Positions 29,782 through 36,961 of a DNA stretch of 64,000 nt are shown here, piece by piece. Every line of letters starts with the position of its first letter. Positions within the stretch are counted from its first letter, which is position 1. The DNA comes from DAIDKA01 sp035487155 (GTDB lineage Bacteria > Pseudomonadota > Gammaproteobacteria > Steroidobacterales > Steroidobacteraceae). Made by a program: the position numbers and the translations under genes. Under the pieces are notes generated by a model. It was not told where the DNA came from and did not search any database. It was given only the letters and a program-made list of their open reading frames with translations. The stretch spans positions 1 to 64,000 of the forward strand of contig DATHMK010000018.1 of assembly GCA_035487155.1 (NCBI GenBank), in the 5' to 3' direction.

Positions 29782-30288
29782 ATGAAGTCCACGCAGAAGG
29801 GTTTTACCCTCATCGAATTGATGATCGTCGTCGCGATCATCGGCATCCTCGCGGCCATCGCGATTCCGGCCTACCAGGACTACACCATCCGTGCCCAGGT
29901 GACGGAAGGCGAGAACCTGGCCAGCTCGGTTGAGACTGGCATCGCCGAGTACTTCGCCAACACGGGCTCCTGGCCTGCGGACCTGTCGACCGCCGGCATC
30001 AGCTCCTCGCCCCAGGGCAAGTACGTCACTGCCATTACGGTGACGACCGGCCTGATCACGATCACCTACGGCAACCAGGCCAATGCGAACCTGGTCAGCT
30101 CGGGTGCCAACCTGGGCATTCAGCCGCGTCTGAGCCCGAACAACGACGTGGTGTGGCTGTGTGGCCGCAACACGGGTGGTTCAGGCATAACGCTGAGCGA
30201 TCCGACCACGGGCGCCGCCGGCAGCGCCACCAGCGCCACCACGGTGCTGGACAAGTACCTGCCGCAGAGCTGCCGCACGCAGGGCTAG
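29782..30288 (+). CDS. pilA: Type IVa major pilin PilA
   Basis: Pilus subunit, 168 residues. The class III leader MKSTQKG is cut before Phe1 of FTLIELMIVVAIIGILAAIAIP, with Glu5 conserved; PilD removes it and N-methylates Phe1. The mature chain has about 161 residues. The C-terminal disulfide loop is expected between the Cys of WLCGRN and that of YLPQSC, and holds a Ser/Thr/Gly/Ala-rich segment (TTGAAGSATSATT). ATG 29782 has AGGAGAGA upstream; the longer open frame to 29674 would include the promoter. An intrinsic terminator follows. Confidence 0.96.
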   Translation: MKSTQKGFTLIELMIVVAIIGILAAIAIPAYQDYTIRAQVTEGENLASSVETGIAEYFANTGSWPADLSTAGISSSPQGKYVTAITVTTGLITITYGNQANANLVSSGANLGIQPRLSPNNDVVWLCGRNTGGSGITLSDPTTGAAGSATSATTVLDKYLPQSCRTQG

Positions 30289-30330
30289 TCCTGAGACCTG
30301 ACCCCGGCTCGAGCCCTGATCGAGCCACCA

Positions 30331-30361
30331 GAAGCCCCTCCCTCGAGGGGCTTCTTCTTTT
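30331..30361 (+). terminator. Intrinsic terminator of pilA
   Basis: GAAGCCCCTC (30331-30340) and GAGGGGCTTC (30345-30354) form a perfect 10-bp stem with loop CCTC, followed by TTCTTTT. It separates pilA from pilBCD, as expected for a highly transcribed pilin gene. Confidence 0.93.
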
Positions 30362-30422
30362 GCGAGACCAATCACGCAGCCACCCCGGACAGTTGTGCGA
30401 ACATCGCCGGTAGATTTGACAA

Positions 30423-30450
30423 TTGCCTAGCGTTACACGTCCGATACACT
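30423..30450 (+). promoter_or_regulatory. Candidate sigma-70 promoter of pilB
   Basis: TTGCCT (30423-30428) and TACACT (30445-30450) are 16 bp apart, 45 bp before the pilB ATG. A nearby perfect TTGACA at 30416 has no -10 at the proper spacing. Moderate to weak call; a separate promoter is needed because the pilA terminator lies upstream. Confidence 0.3.
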
Positions 30451-30495
30451 AGGCGCTGCTGCCTCGTGGCACCCAGGGTTGGTCAACGTAAGTCC

Positions 30496-32235
30496 ATGAA
30501 TGAAAACGCCTCCTTAGCTACCAATACGCCCAGGACGGCGCTTGGCGGTCTGCCGCAGCGCCTGGTCCAGGACGGGGTCGTCGAAGAGGCGGCCATGATG
30601 GAGGCGCTGGCGGCCACCAAGGACGGCAGCAGCATCGTCACGCAGCTGGTGAAAAGCGGCGCCGCCAATGCCCGCGACATCGCCATCGCGGCCTCCAGCG
30701 AGTTCGGTGTACCGCTGTTTGACCTGGAAGCCAGCAACCTCGACCCGGAAACGGTGCGTCTGGTCAGTGAAAAGCTGCTGACCAAGCACCGGGTGCTGCC
30801 GGTCTTCAAGCGCGGCAAGCGGCTGTTCCTGGCGGTGGCCGACCCCACCAACCTGCATGCCATCGATGAGATCAAGTTCCAGACCGGCATGGGCGTGGAG
30901 GCCGTCGTCGTCGAGGACGACAAACTGCAGAAGGCCGTCGACAAGGCCGTCGAGCAGGCCGACAACCAGATGCCCGCCTTCAGCGAAGAAGAGGGCATGG
31001 ACCTTGACTCCCTTGAGGTCACCAGCGGTGACGAGGGTCCCGAGGACAAGGTCACCCGCGATGACGTCGAGGACGCTCCGATCGTCCGCTTCGTCAACAA
31101 GCTCATGCTCGATGCCATCCGTCGCGGCGCCTCGGATATCCATTTCGAGCCGTACGAGAAGACCTACCGGGTGCGCTTCCGCATGGACGGCGTGCTGAAG
31201 GAAATCGCGCAGCCGCCGGTGCAGCTCGCCGGAAAGCTCGCGGCGCGCCTCAAGGTCATGTCGCGCCTGGACATCGCCGAACGGCGCGTCCCGCAGGACG
31301 GCCGCATCAAGATGCGCCTGTCCAAGAACCGCGCCATCGACTTCCGCGTCAGCTCCTGCCCGACGCTGTTCGGCGAAAAGATCGTGATGCGTATCCTGGA
31401 TCCCTCCCAGGCGCAGCTGGGCATCGACGCGCTGGGCTACGAGCCCCGGCAGAAGGATCTGTACGTCAAGTACCTGGCAAAGCCCCAGGGCATGATCCTC
31501 GTCACCGGGCCCACCGGCAGCGGCAAGACCGTATCGCTGTACACGGGCCTTAACATCCTCAACCGTGAAGACACCAATATCTCCACCGCCGAGGACCCTT
31601 CCGAAATCAATCTCCCGGGCGTCAACCAGGTCAACGTCAACCCCAAGGTGGGCCTGACGTTCGCGGCCGCGATGCGCGCGTTCCTGCGCCAGGACCCCGA
31701 TGTCATCATGGTCGGCGAAATCCGCGACCTTGAGACCGCCGAAATCGCCATCAAGGCGGCGCAGACCGGACACCTGGTGCTCTCCACGCTGCACACCAAC
31801 GATGCGCCGCAGACTCTGACGCGCCTCATCGACATGGGTGTCAAACCCTACGCCATCGCCACTTCGGTGAGCCTTATCATTGCCCAGCGGCTCGCCCGCC
31901 GGCTGTGCACCAACTGCAAGACGCCGCTGGACGTGCCGCGCGAGGCGCTGGTGAAGGAAGGCTTCCCGGCTGCCGACATCGAGACCGGGATGCGGCTGTT
32001 CGCCCCCAAGGGCTGCGCGAACTGTACGGATGGCTACAAGGGCCGTGTCGGCATCTACCAGGTCATGCCGGTCACCGACACCATCGCCCGCCTGATTCTC
32101 GCCGGCGGCAGCGCCGTGGACATTGCCGATCAGTCTGCGAAGGAAGGCTTCTGGGATCTGCGCCGCTCGGGCCTGGAGAAGGTCAAGGCCGGGATGACCA
32201 GTCTGGAAGAGATCAACAGCGTCACCATCGAATGA
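30496..32235 (+). CDS. pilB: Type IV pilus extension ATPase PilB
   Basis: Hexameric ATPase powering pilus assembly, 579 residues. An N-terminal MshEN/GSPII-E domain (about 60-165) precedes the catalytic domain with Walker A GPTGSGKTVS (about 338-347), Asp box, Walker B DPDVIMVGEIRD, and His box TLHTNDAPQTLTRL. The tetracysteine zinc motif is visible as CTNCKTPLD and CANCTDGYKGR. ATG 30496 (MNENAS) is preferred over a start ten codons earlier. It is followed by pilC after 17 bp. Confidence 0.96.
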   Translation: MNENASLATNTPRTALGGLPQRLVQDGVVEEAAMMEALAATKDGSSIVTQLVKSGAANARDIAIAASSEFGVPLFDLEASNLDPETVRLVSEKLLTKHRVLPVFKRGKRLFLAVADPTNLHAIDEIKFQTGMGVEAVVVEDDKLQKAVDKAVEQADNQMPAFSEEEGMDLDSLEVTSGDEGPEDKVTRDDVEDAPIVRFVNKLMLDAIRRGASDIHFEPYEKTYRVRFRMDGVLKEIAQPPVQLAGKLAARLKVMSRLDIAERRVPQDGRIKMRLSKNRAIDFRVSSCPTLFGEKIVMRILDPSQAQLGIDALGYEPRQKDLYVKYLAKPQGMILVTGPTGSGKTVSLYTGLNILNREDTNISTAEDPSEINLPGVNQVNVNPKVGLTFAAAMRAFLRQDPDVIMVGEIRDLETAEIAIKAAQTGHLVLSTLHTNDAPQTLTRLIDMGVKPYAIATSVSLIIAQRLARRLCTNCKTPLDVPREALVKEGFPAADIETGMRLFAPKGCANCTDGYKGRVGIYQVMPVTDTIARLILAGGSAVDIADQSAKEGFWDLRRSGLEKVKAGMTSLEEINSVTIE

Positions 32236-32252
32236 CTTGCAGGAAGTAACGC

Positions 32253-33491
32253 ATGGCTCAGGCAGCAACCACCGCGACCGTCAAGAGCATCAAGCGGGAT
32301 GTTCCCTTCACCTGGGAGGGCCGCGACAAGAAGGGCAACAAGGTCAAGGGCAAGAGCATTGCGCCGGATGAGGCCGCACTGCGCGCCGACCTGCGTCGTC
32401 AGGGCATCGCCGCTTCGCGCATCCGCAAGCAGTCCAGCGCCCTGAAGTCCGGCGGCAAGGTCAAGCCGCAGGACATCGCGGTGTTCATGCGCCAGCTTGC
32501 CACGATGCTGGCGGCCGGCATTCCGCTGGTGCAGGGCTTGGAAATCGTCGGCAGTGGTCACGACAAGCCCGCCGCGCAGAAGCTCATTCTGAGCATCAAG
32601 AGTGACATCGAGGCCGGCTCCGCGCTGCATGAGGCCCTGGCCCGATATCCGCTGTACTTCGACAAGCTGACGACCAATCTGGTGGAGGCCGGTGAGCACG
32701 CCGGCGCGCTGGAGAGCCTGCTGGACAAGATCGCGACCTACAAGGAAAAGACCGAGGCCCTCAAGAGCAAGGTCAAGAAGGCGCTGTTCTACCCCACGGC
32801 CGTGTTGGTGGTCGCCATCATCGTCACCATCATCCTGCTGATCTTCGTCATCCCGCAGTTTGAAAGTCTGTTCAAGGGTTTCGGTGCGGACCTGCCGGCG
32901 TTCACGCAGATGGTGATCAATCTGTCGCGCTTCGTGCAGGCCAAGGGCATCCTGCTGGCGATCGTGGTCGGCGGGGGCATCTATGCCTTCAGCTACTTCA
33001 AGAAGCGCTCACGGGCCATGCAGGAGTTCCTGGATCGCGCCATGCTGAAGTTCCCGATCATCGGCCCCATCCTCAACAAGTCCGCCATCGCGCGCTATGC
33101 ACGCACCCTGGCGACCATGTTCTCCGCTGGCGTGCCGCTGGTGGAGGCATTGGAATCCGTGGCCGGCGCCTGCGGCAACATCGTGTATGAGAACGCGGTG
33201 CTGAAGATGCGCGAGGAAGTGGCCACCGGTCAGCGCCTGCAGCGCGCCATGGAAAATACCGGGCGTTTCCCCAACATGGTGGTGCAGATGATCGCCGTGG
33301 GCGAGGAGTCCGGCTCGCTCGATACCATGGCCGGCAAGGTCGCCTCCTTCTACGAAGCCGAGGTCGACAACGCCGTGGATGCGATGTCGAGCCTGCTCGA
33401 GCCGCTGATCATGGCGGTGCTGGGCGTACTGGTCGGAAGCCTGGTCATCGCCATGTACCTGCCCATCTTCAAGCTCGGTTCGGTGGTGTGA
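32253..33491 (+). CDS. pilC: Type IV pilus inner-membrane platform protein PilC
   Basis: Platform protein that couples PilB rotation to pilin insertion. The 412 residues include two T2SSF repeats (FMRQLATMLAAGIPLVQGLE and YARTLATMFSAGVPLVEALE) and three main hydrophobic helices (about 180-205, 230-250 and 380-405). AGGAAG precedes ATG 32253. A strong intrinsic terminator follows 35 bp after the stop. Confidence 0.96.
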   Translation: MAQAATTATVKSIKRDVPFTWEGRDKKGNKVKGKSIAPDEAALRADLRRQGIAASRIRKQSSALKSGGKVKPQDIAVFMRQLATMLAAGIPLVQGLEIVGSGHDKPAAQKLILSIKSDIEAGSALHEALARYPLYFDKLTTNLVEAGEHAGALESLLDKIATYKEKTEALKSKVKKALFYPTAVLVVAIIVTIILLIFVIPQFESLFKGFGADLPAFTQMVINLSRFVQAKGILLAIVVGGGIYAFSYFKKRSRAMQEFLDRAMLKFPIIGPILNKSAIARYARTLATMFSAGVPLVEALESVAGACGNIVYENAVLKMREEVATGQRLQRAMENTGRFPNMVVQMIAVGEESGSLDTMAGKVASFYEAEVDNAVDAMSSLLEPLIMAVLGVLVGSLVIAMYLPIFKLGSVV

Positions 33492-33525
33492 ACGCCCCGC
33501 GACGGCGAACCGAAAACCCTTCCCG

Positions 33526-33553
33526 ACGCCGCGCTTTGCGCGGCGTTTTCTTT
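33526..33553 (+). terminator. Intrinsic terminator between pilC and pilD
   Basis: ACGCCGCGC (33526-33534) pairs perfectly with GCGCGGCGT (33538-33546) around a TTT loop, followed by TTTCTTT. The stem is 9 bp and GC-rich, so transcription of pilBC should largely end here. Confidence 0.9.
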
Positions 33554-33571
33554 GCTGGAGCCTGATCGCAT

Positions 33572-34474
33572 ATGGTGCTGCTCGATGCGCTGTCCGCATC
33601 TCCAACCTTCTTCATCATCGCGGTGGTGGTGCTGGGCCTGCTGGTCGGATCCTTCCTCAATGTGGTCATCTACCGCCTGCCGGTGATGCTGGAGCGGGAG
33701 TGGCAGCAGCAGTGCGCGCAGCTCGGCAACGAATCCGCCGCCGCCGCGCCCGCCCCGCCGCGCTTCAACCTCATCGTGCCGCGCTCGACCTGTCCCAAAT
33801 GCAAGGCTCCGATCAGCGCGCTTGAGAACATCCCGGTCATCAGTTACCTCATGCTGCGCGGCCGCTGTGCGCGCTGCGCTGCGCCGATCAGTCCGCGCTA
33901 TCCGCTGATCGAGGCCCTGACCGGCGTGCTCTCGGGGCTGGTCGCCTGGAAGTTCGGCTATGGCGCCGCGGCAGTGCCCGCGCTGGTGCTGACCTGGTTC
34001 CTGATCGCACTGACCTTCATCGATGTGGACACCCAGCTGCTGCCGGACTCCATGACGCTGCCGCTGGTGTGGCTGGGAGTGGCCACCAGCGCCTTGCTGC
34101 CCACCGACTATCGCGCGAGCCTGCCGGTGAGCCTGCATGACAGCGTCATCGGCGCCATGGCCGGGTATCTGAGCCTGTGGGGCATCTATCACCTCTTCAA
34201 GCTGCTCACCGGCAAGGAGGGCATGGGGTACGGAGACTTCAAACTGCTCGCGGCCATCGGTGCCTTTCTCGGCTGGCGCATGCTGCTGCCCACGGCGCTG
34301 TGCGCCGCCGCAGTGGGCGCCGTGGTCGGCATCGTGATCCTGACGCTGCAGCGCAAGGGCCGCGGCGTCCCCATCGCCTTCGGCCCGTTCCTGTCCGCCG
34401 CGGGCTGGATCATGATGATGTGGGGCCGGGAGCTGCTGGATGGCTACCTGGGACTGTTTGGCCTGCATGCATGA
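33572..34474 (+). CDS. pilD: Prepilin leader peptidase / N-methyltransferase PilD
   Basis: Cleaves and N-methylates PilA and related prepilins. The 300 residues have the N-terminal methyltransferase-type domain with paired cysteines CPKC and CARC, and eight or so helices. The two catalytic aspartates are expected in ALTFIDVDTQLLPD and GMGYGDFKLLAAIG. The N terminus VLGLLVGSFLNVVIYRLPVM is the family signature. The ATG at 33572 lies just after the terminator, and the end overlaps coaE as ATGA. Confidence 0.95.
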   Translation: MVLLDALSASPTFFIIAVVVLGLLVGSFLNVVIYRLPVMLEREWQQQCAQLGNESAAAAPAPPRFNLIVPRSTCPKCKAPISALENIPVISYLMLRGRCARCAAPISPRYPLIEALTGVLSGLVAWKFGYGAAAVPALVLTWFLIALTFIDVDTQLLPDSMTLPLVWLGVATSALLPTDYRASLPVSLHDSVIGAMAGYLSLWGIYHLFKLLTGKEGMGYGDFKLLAAIGAFLGWRMLLPTALCAAAVGAVVGIVILTLQRKGRGVPIAFGPFLSAAGWIMMMWGRELLDGYLGLFGLHA

Positions 34475-35094
34475 ACCGTCCGCTGCAAATCGGTCTGACC
34501 GGCGGGATCGGCAGCGGCAAATCCACCGTCAGCGCGCTGTTTGCGGCCCTTGGCGTCCCCGTCATTGACACCGATCAGATCGCCCGGGACGTGGTGGCGC
34601 CGGGCACGCCGTTGCTGGCGCGGGTGCTGGCCCGTTTCGGCGCGCATCTGCTCAGCCCCGGCGGCGAACTGGACCGGCGGGCGCTGCGCGAGCGGGTCTT
34701 CGCCGATGCCGCGCAGCGCGCCGAGCTGGAGGCGCTCATGCACCCGGCCATCATGGCCGAGCTTCGGCGGCGCGCGCAAAACGCCGGCGGCGCCTATCAG
34801 ATACTGGTCATTCCGCTGCTGGTCGAGCAACAGCTGCGCAGCGCCGTCGACCGGGTGCTGCTGGTGGACTGCGCTGCGGACCTGCAGCTGCGGCGGGTGC
34901 AGGTCCGCGACGGCGTGACGCAGGCCCAGGCGCAGGCGGTGCTGGCCGCACAGGCCACGCGCATGGCGCGACTGTCGGCTGCCGACGACGTCATCCACAA
35001 CGACGGCGACCTGCAGCAGCTGCGAGAACAGGTCGAAACCTTCCATACCCGCTACGGCACTCTGGCGCGCGAGACCCCGCGTCAAGCACAATAG
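34471..35094 (+). CDS. coaE: Dephospho-CoA kinase
   Basis: Last step of coenzyme A synthesis. The 207 residues begin with the P-loop LTGGIGSGKST (about residues 8-18), then VIDTDQIARDVVAPG and the lid-like ARMARLSAADDVIHNDG. ATG 34471 overlaps the pilD stop (ATGA), which fixes the start; the long frame from 34177 is out-of-frame pilD. pilD-coaE adjacency is common in Gammaproteobacteria. Confidence 0.95.
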   Translation: MNRPLQIGLTGGIGSGKSTVSALFAALGVPVIDTDQIARDVVAPGTPLLARVLARFGAHLLSPGGELDRRALRERVFADAAQRAELEALMHPAIMAELRRRAQNAGGAYQILVIPLLVEQQLRSAVDRVLLVDCAADLQLRRVQVRDGVTQAQAQAVLAAQATRMARLSAADDVIHNDGDLQQLREQVETFHTRYGTLARETPRQAQ

Positions 35095-35098
35095 CGCA

Positions 35099-35914
35099 AT
35101 GAGTGAAGCCCAACAGCAGATGGCACAGCCGCTGGTCGACGCCGCCGAGGGGATCATCGTCTATGAGCAGCCGCTCAATGAGCGGATGCGCACCTTCATG
35201 CGGCTGGATTTCCTGTACAACCAGGCGCTGTACCAGAGCGAGATAGCCACCGCCTCCAGCGCCCGGGCGGCCATGACCGGATTGCTGGACATCCTGTCCA
35301 TCACCACGCGCAGCGACATGCGCTCGGATGCGCTGAAGGAACTGGAGCGCCACCTCGCCCATCTCAACGAGTTCCAATCACGGCCGGGAGTGGATGCGGC
35401 GCGGCTCAAGACCATCATCGCCAATCTCGGGCGCCTGCGCGGTGAGCTGCTCAACGCCGGTTCAGCCTTCCTGCAGCCCATCCGCGACTCCGAATTCCTC
35501 AACTCGATCAAGCTGCGCAGCGCCATTCCCGGGGGCACCTGCGAATTCGACCTGCCGGAGTACTTCTGCTGGCTGAATCAGCCCGCCGAGGCGCGCATGG
35601 GCGCCTTTGGCGAATGGCTGGGGCTGCTGCGGCCGCTGTGCGATGCCATCGCCGAGCTCTTGTGGCTGACCCGCCAGGCCGGTCGCAGTCGCCAGGAAAT
35701 CGCCAAGGGCGGGGTGTTCATGATCGGTTTCGACCGCGACGCGCCGGCCCAGCTGCTGCGCATCGCGCTGCCCGTCGAAGAGTGCCTGTTTCCGGAGATC
35801 AGCGGCGGCGGCCAGCACCGCTGCAACGTGCGCTTCCTTAAGTGGAACGGTCTGGGGGCGCGCCCGACGCCGATCGAAGAGGACGTGCCGTTCACGCTGA
35901 CCATCTGCGCCTGA
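35099..35914 (+). CDS. zapD: Cell division protein ZapD
   Basis: FtsZ-bundling factor (YacF/DUF1342), 271 residues. The family pattern is clear: IVYEQPLNERMRTFMRLDFL, LLDILSITTRSDMRSDALKELERH, and QPAEARMGAFGEWLGLLRPL. It is mostly helical with a beta-rich C-terminal part (FPEISGGGQHRCNVRFLKW). It is 4 bp after coaE and probably cotranscribed with pilD-coaE-zapD-yacG. Confidence 0.95.
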   Translation: MSEAQQQMAQPLVDAAEGIIVYEQPLNERMRTFMRLDFLYNQALYQSEIATASSARAAMTGLLDILSITTRSDMRSDALKELERHLAHLNEFQSRPGVDAARLKTIIANLGRLRGELLNAGSAFLQPIRDSEFLNSIKLRSAIPGGTCEFDLPEYFCWLNQPAEARMGAFGEWLGLLRPLCDAIAELLWLTRQAGRSRQEIAKGGVFMIGFDRDAPAQLLRIALPVEECLFPEISGGGQHRCNVRFLKWNGLGARPTPIEEDVPFTLTICA

Positions 35915-35938
35915 GCCGCCGCAGCGCCCCTCACCCCC

Positions 35939-36127
35939 ATGCCCGCCACGGTGAAGTGCCCGACCTGCGGCCGCAGCATCGAATGGTCGGATCAGTCCCC
36001 GTTCCGGCCGTTCTGCAGCGACCGCTGCCGGGTCATCGATCTGGGCGCCTGGCTGACCGAAAAACACGCCATCCCGAGCGATGACACCGAAGCTGCGCCG
36101 AAGGCACCGGAGGAGCCGTTCGAGTGA
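35939..36127 (+). CDS. yacG: DNA gyrase inhibitor YacG
   Basis: A 62-residue zinc protein. Cys ligands follow the YacG pattern C-x2-C-x15-C-x3-C (CPTCGRSIEW then FCSDRCRVIDLGAWL). In E. coli it binds GyrB and inhibits gyrase. The C-terminal 20 residues are acidic and variable. It lies 24 bp after zapD and its stop is 7 bp from the convergent hypothetical gene. Confidence 0.95.
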   Translation: MPATVKCPTCGRSIEWSDQSPFRPFCSDRCRVIDLGAWLTEKHAIPSDDTEAAPKAPEEPFE

Positions 36128-36134
36128 TGAGTCC

Positions 36135-36524
36135 TTAGGGGAACTTGATCTTGCCGCCGGGGGCGGGACCTGCCGCCATGGCACCGGCGTCGGGCACCAC
36201 GATGCGCGAGGCCTGCTCACGCCGCATTTCGCGGGCTTCCTCGATGGCCTCATCCAGCGCCTGTTTGACCGCTTCGGGAAACCTGTCCAGCGCTTCCTGC
36301 AGGGTGGCGGCCTCGATATCGAACCCCAGCGGCAGCACCCCGCCGGGCGTCAGCAACTGCGTCTGTCCGGAAAACAGCACGGCACGCGCCGTATCCACCG
36401 CGCCCTCGGCGGTCACCGGCGTCAGACGCCGCAGCGTTCCGGCACGCCGATCGGTGAAGATCTCCTCGCGGTAGAGGCTGGAGGCGTCAAGTTTGATTTC
36501 CGGAAGCTCGGGTTGCTGGGCCAT
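36135..36524 (-). CDS. Conserved hypothetical cytoplasmic protein
   Basis: A 129-residue soluble protein with no recognised domain. ASSLYREEIFTDRRAGTLRRLTPV and a long charged helix LDEAIEEAREMRREQASRIVV are visible; the C terminus is Gly/Ala/Pro-rich. Similar proteins are, as I recall, annotated beside secA/mutT in Xanthomonadales, but this could not be checked. It follows mutT by 31 bp on the same strand. ATG 36524 is chosen because the open frame upstream is out-of-frame mutT. Confidence 0.75.
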   Translation of the reverse strand: MAQQPELPEIKLDASSLYREEIFTDRRAGTLRRLTPVTAEGAVDTARAVLFSGQTQLLTPGGVLPLGFDIEAATLQEALDRFPEAVKQALDEAIEEAREMRREQASRIVVPDAGAMAAGPAPGGKIKFP

Positions 36525-36555
36525 GTGGATCACTCGGTGTCGGAACTGTGTTGGG

Positions 36556-36960
36556 TCATTGTAACAGCCGCTGCAGGGCGGCGATGAAAGGCCGGTCCGC
36601 CTCCAGGATATCCTCCTCGCCCAGCGCCGCCGCCGGCACCCATTTGAGCTGCTGGCCGTCAAGCCCGCGCGGCTCACCGTCAAAGTGGCGCACGATCCAG
36701 AAGGACAGCTGCACCGTCCGGTCAGGATAGGAGTGGCTGAGGCGCAGGCAGAACTGCGGCTCGCGCACCTGCACCCCCAGCTCTTCGCGCAGCTCACGAA
36801 TCAGGGCCTGTGATTCGCTCTCGGCGGCGCCCACCTTGCCGCCCGGAAACTCCCAGCGCCCCGCCATGTGGCGGGCATCCGGCCGCTGCGCGATCAGCAC
36901 CCGGCCGCGCGCATCGCACAGCGCGCCGGCCACCACCAGCAGGGTGGCGGATGAGCTCAC
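36556..36960 (-). CDS. mutT: 8-oxo-dGTP diphosphatase MutT
   Basis: Nudix hydrolase cleansing oxidised dGTP, 134 residues. The Nudix box GGKVGAAESESQALIRELRE (then ELGV) is complete. AGRWEFPGGK is the MutT-specific lead-in. The GTG start at 36960 begins one base after the secA stop, which argues for translational coupling. secA-mutT order is ancient in Gammaproteobacteria. Confidence 0.93.
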   Translation of the reverse strand: MSSSATLLVVAGALCDARGRVLIAQRPDARHMAGRWEFPGGKVGAAESESQALIRELREELGVQVREPQFCLRLSHSYPDRTVQLSFWIVRHFDGEPRGLDGQQLKWVPAAALGEEDILEADRPFIAALQRLLQ

Positions 36961-36961
36961 G

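Noticed and set aside
30416..30421. Perfect TTGACA before pilB
   Set aside because: No acceptable -10 hexamer at 15-19 bp; TACACT is 23 bp away.
30467..30482. Sigma-54-like TGGCAC before pilB
   Set aside because: The -12 element is not at the right distance (TTGG one base late, no GC), so it does not match the consensus.
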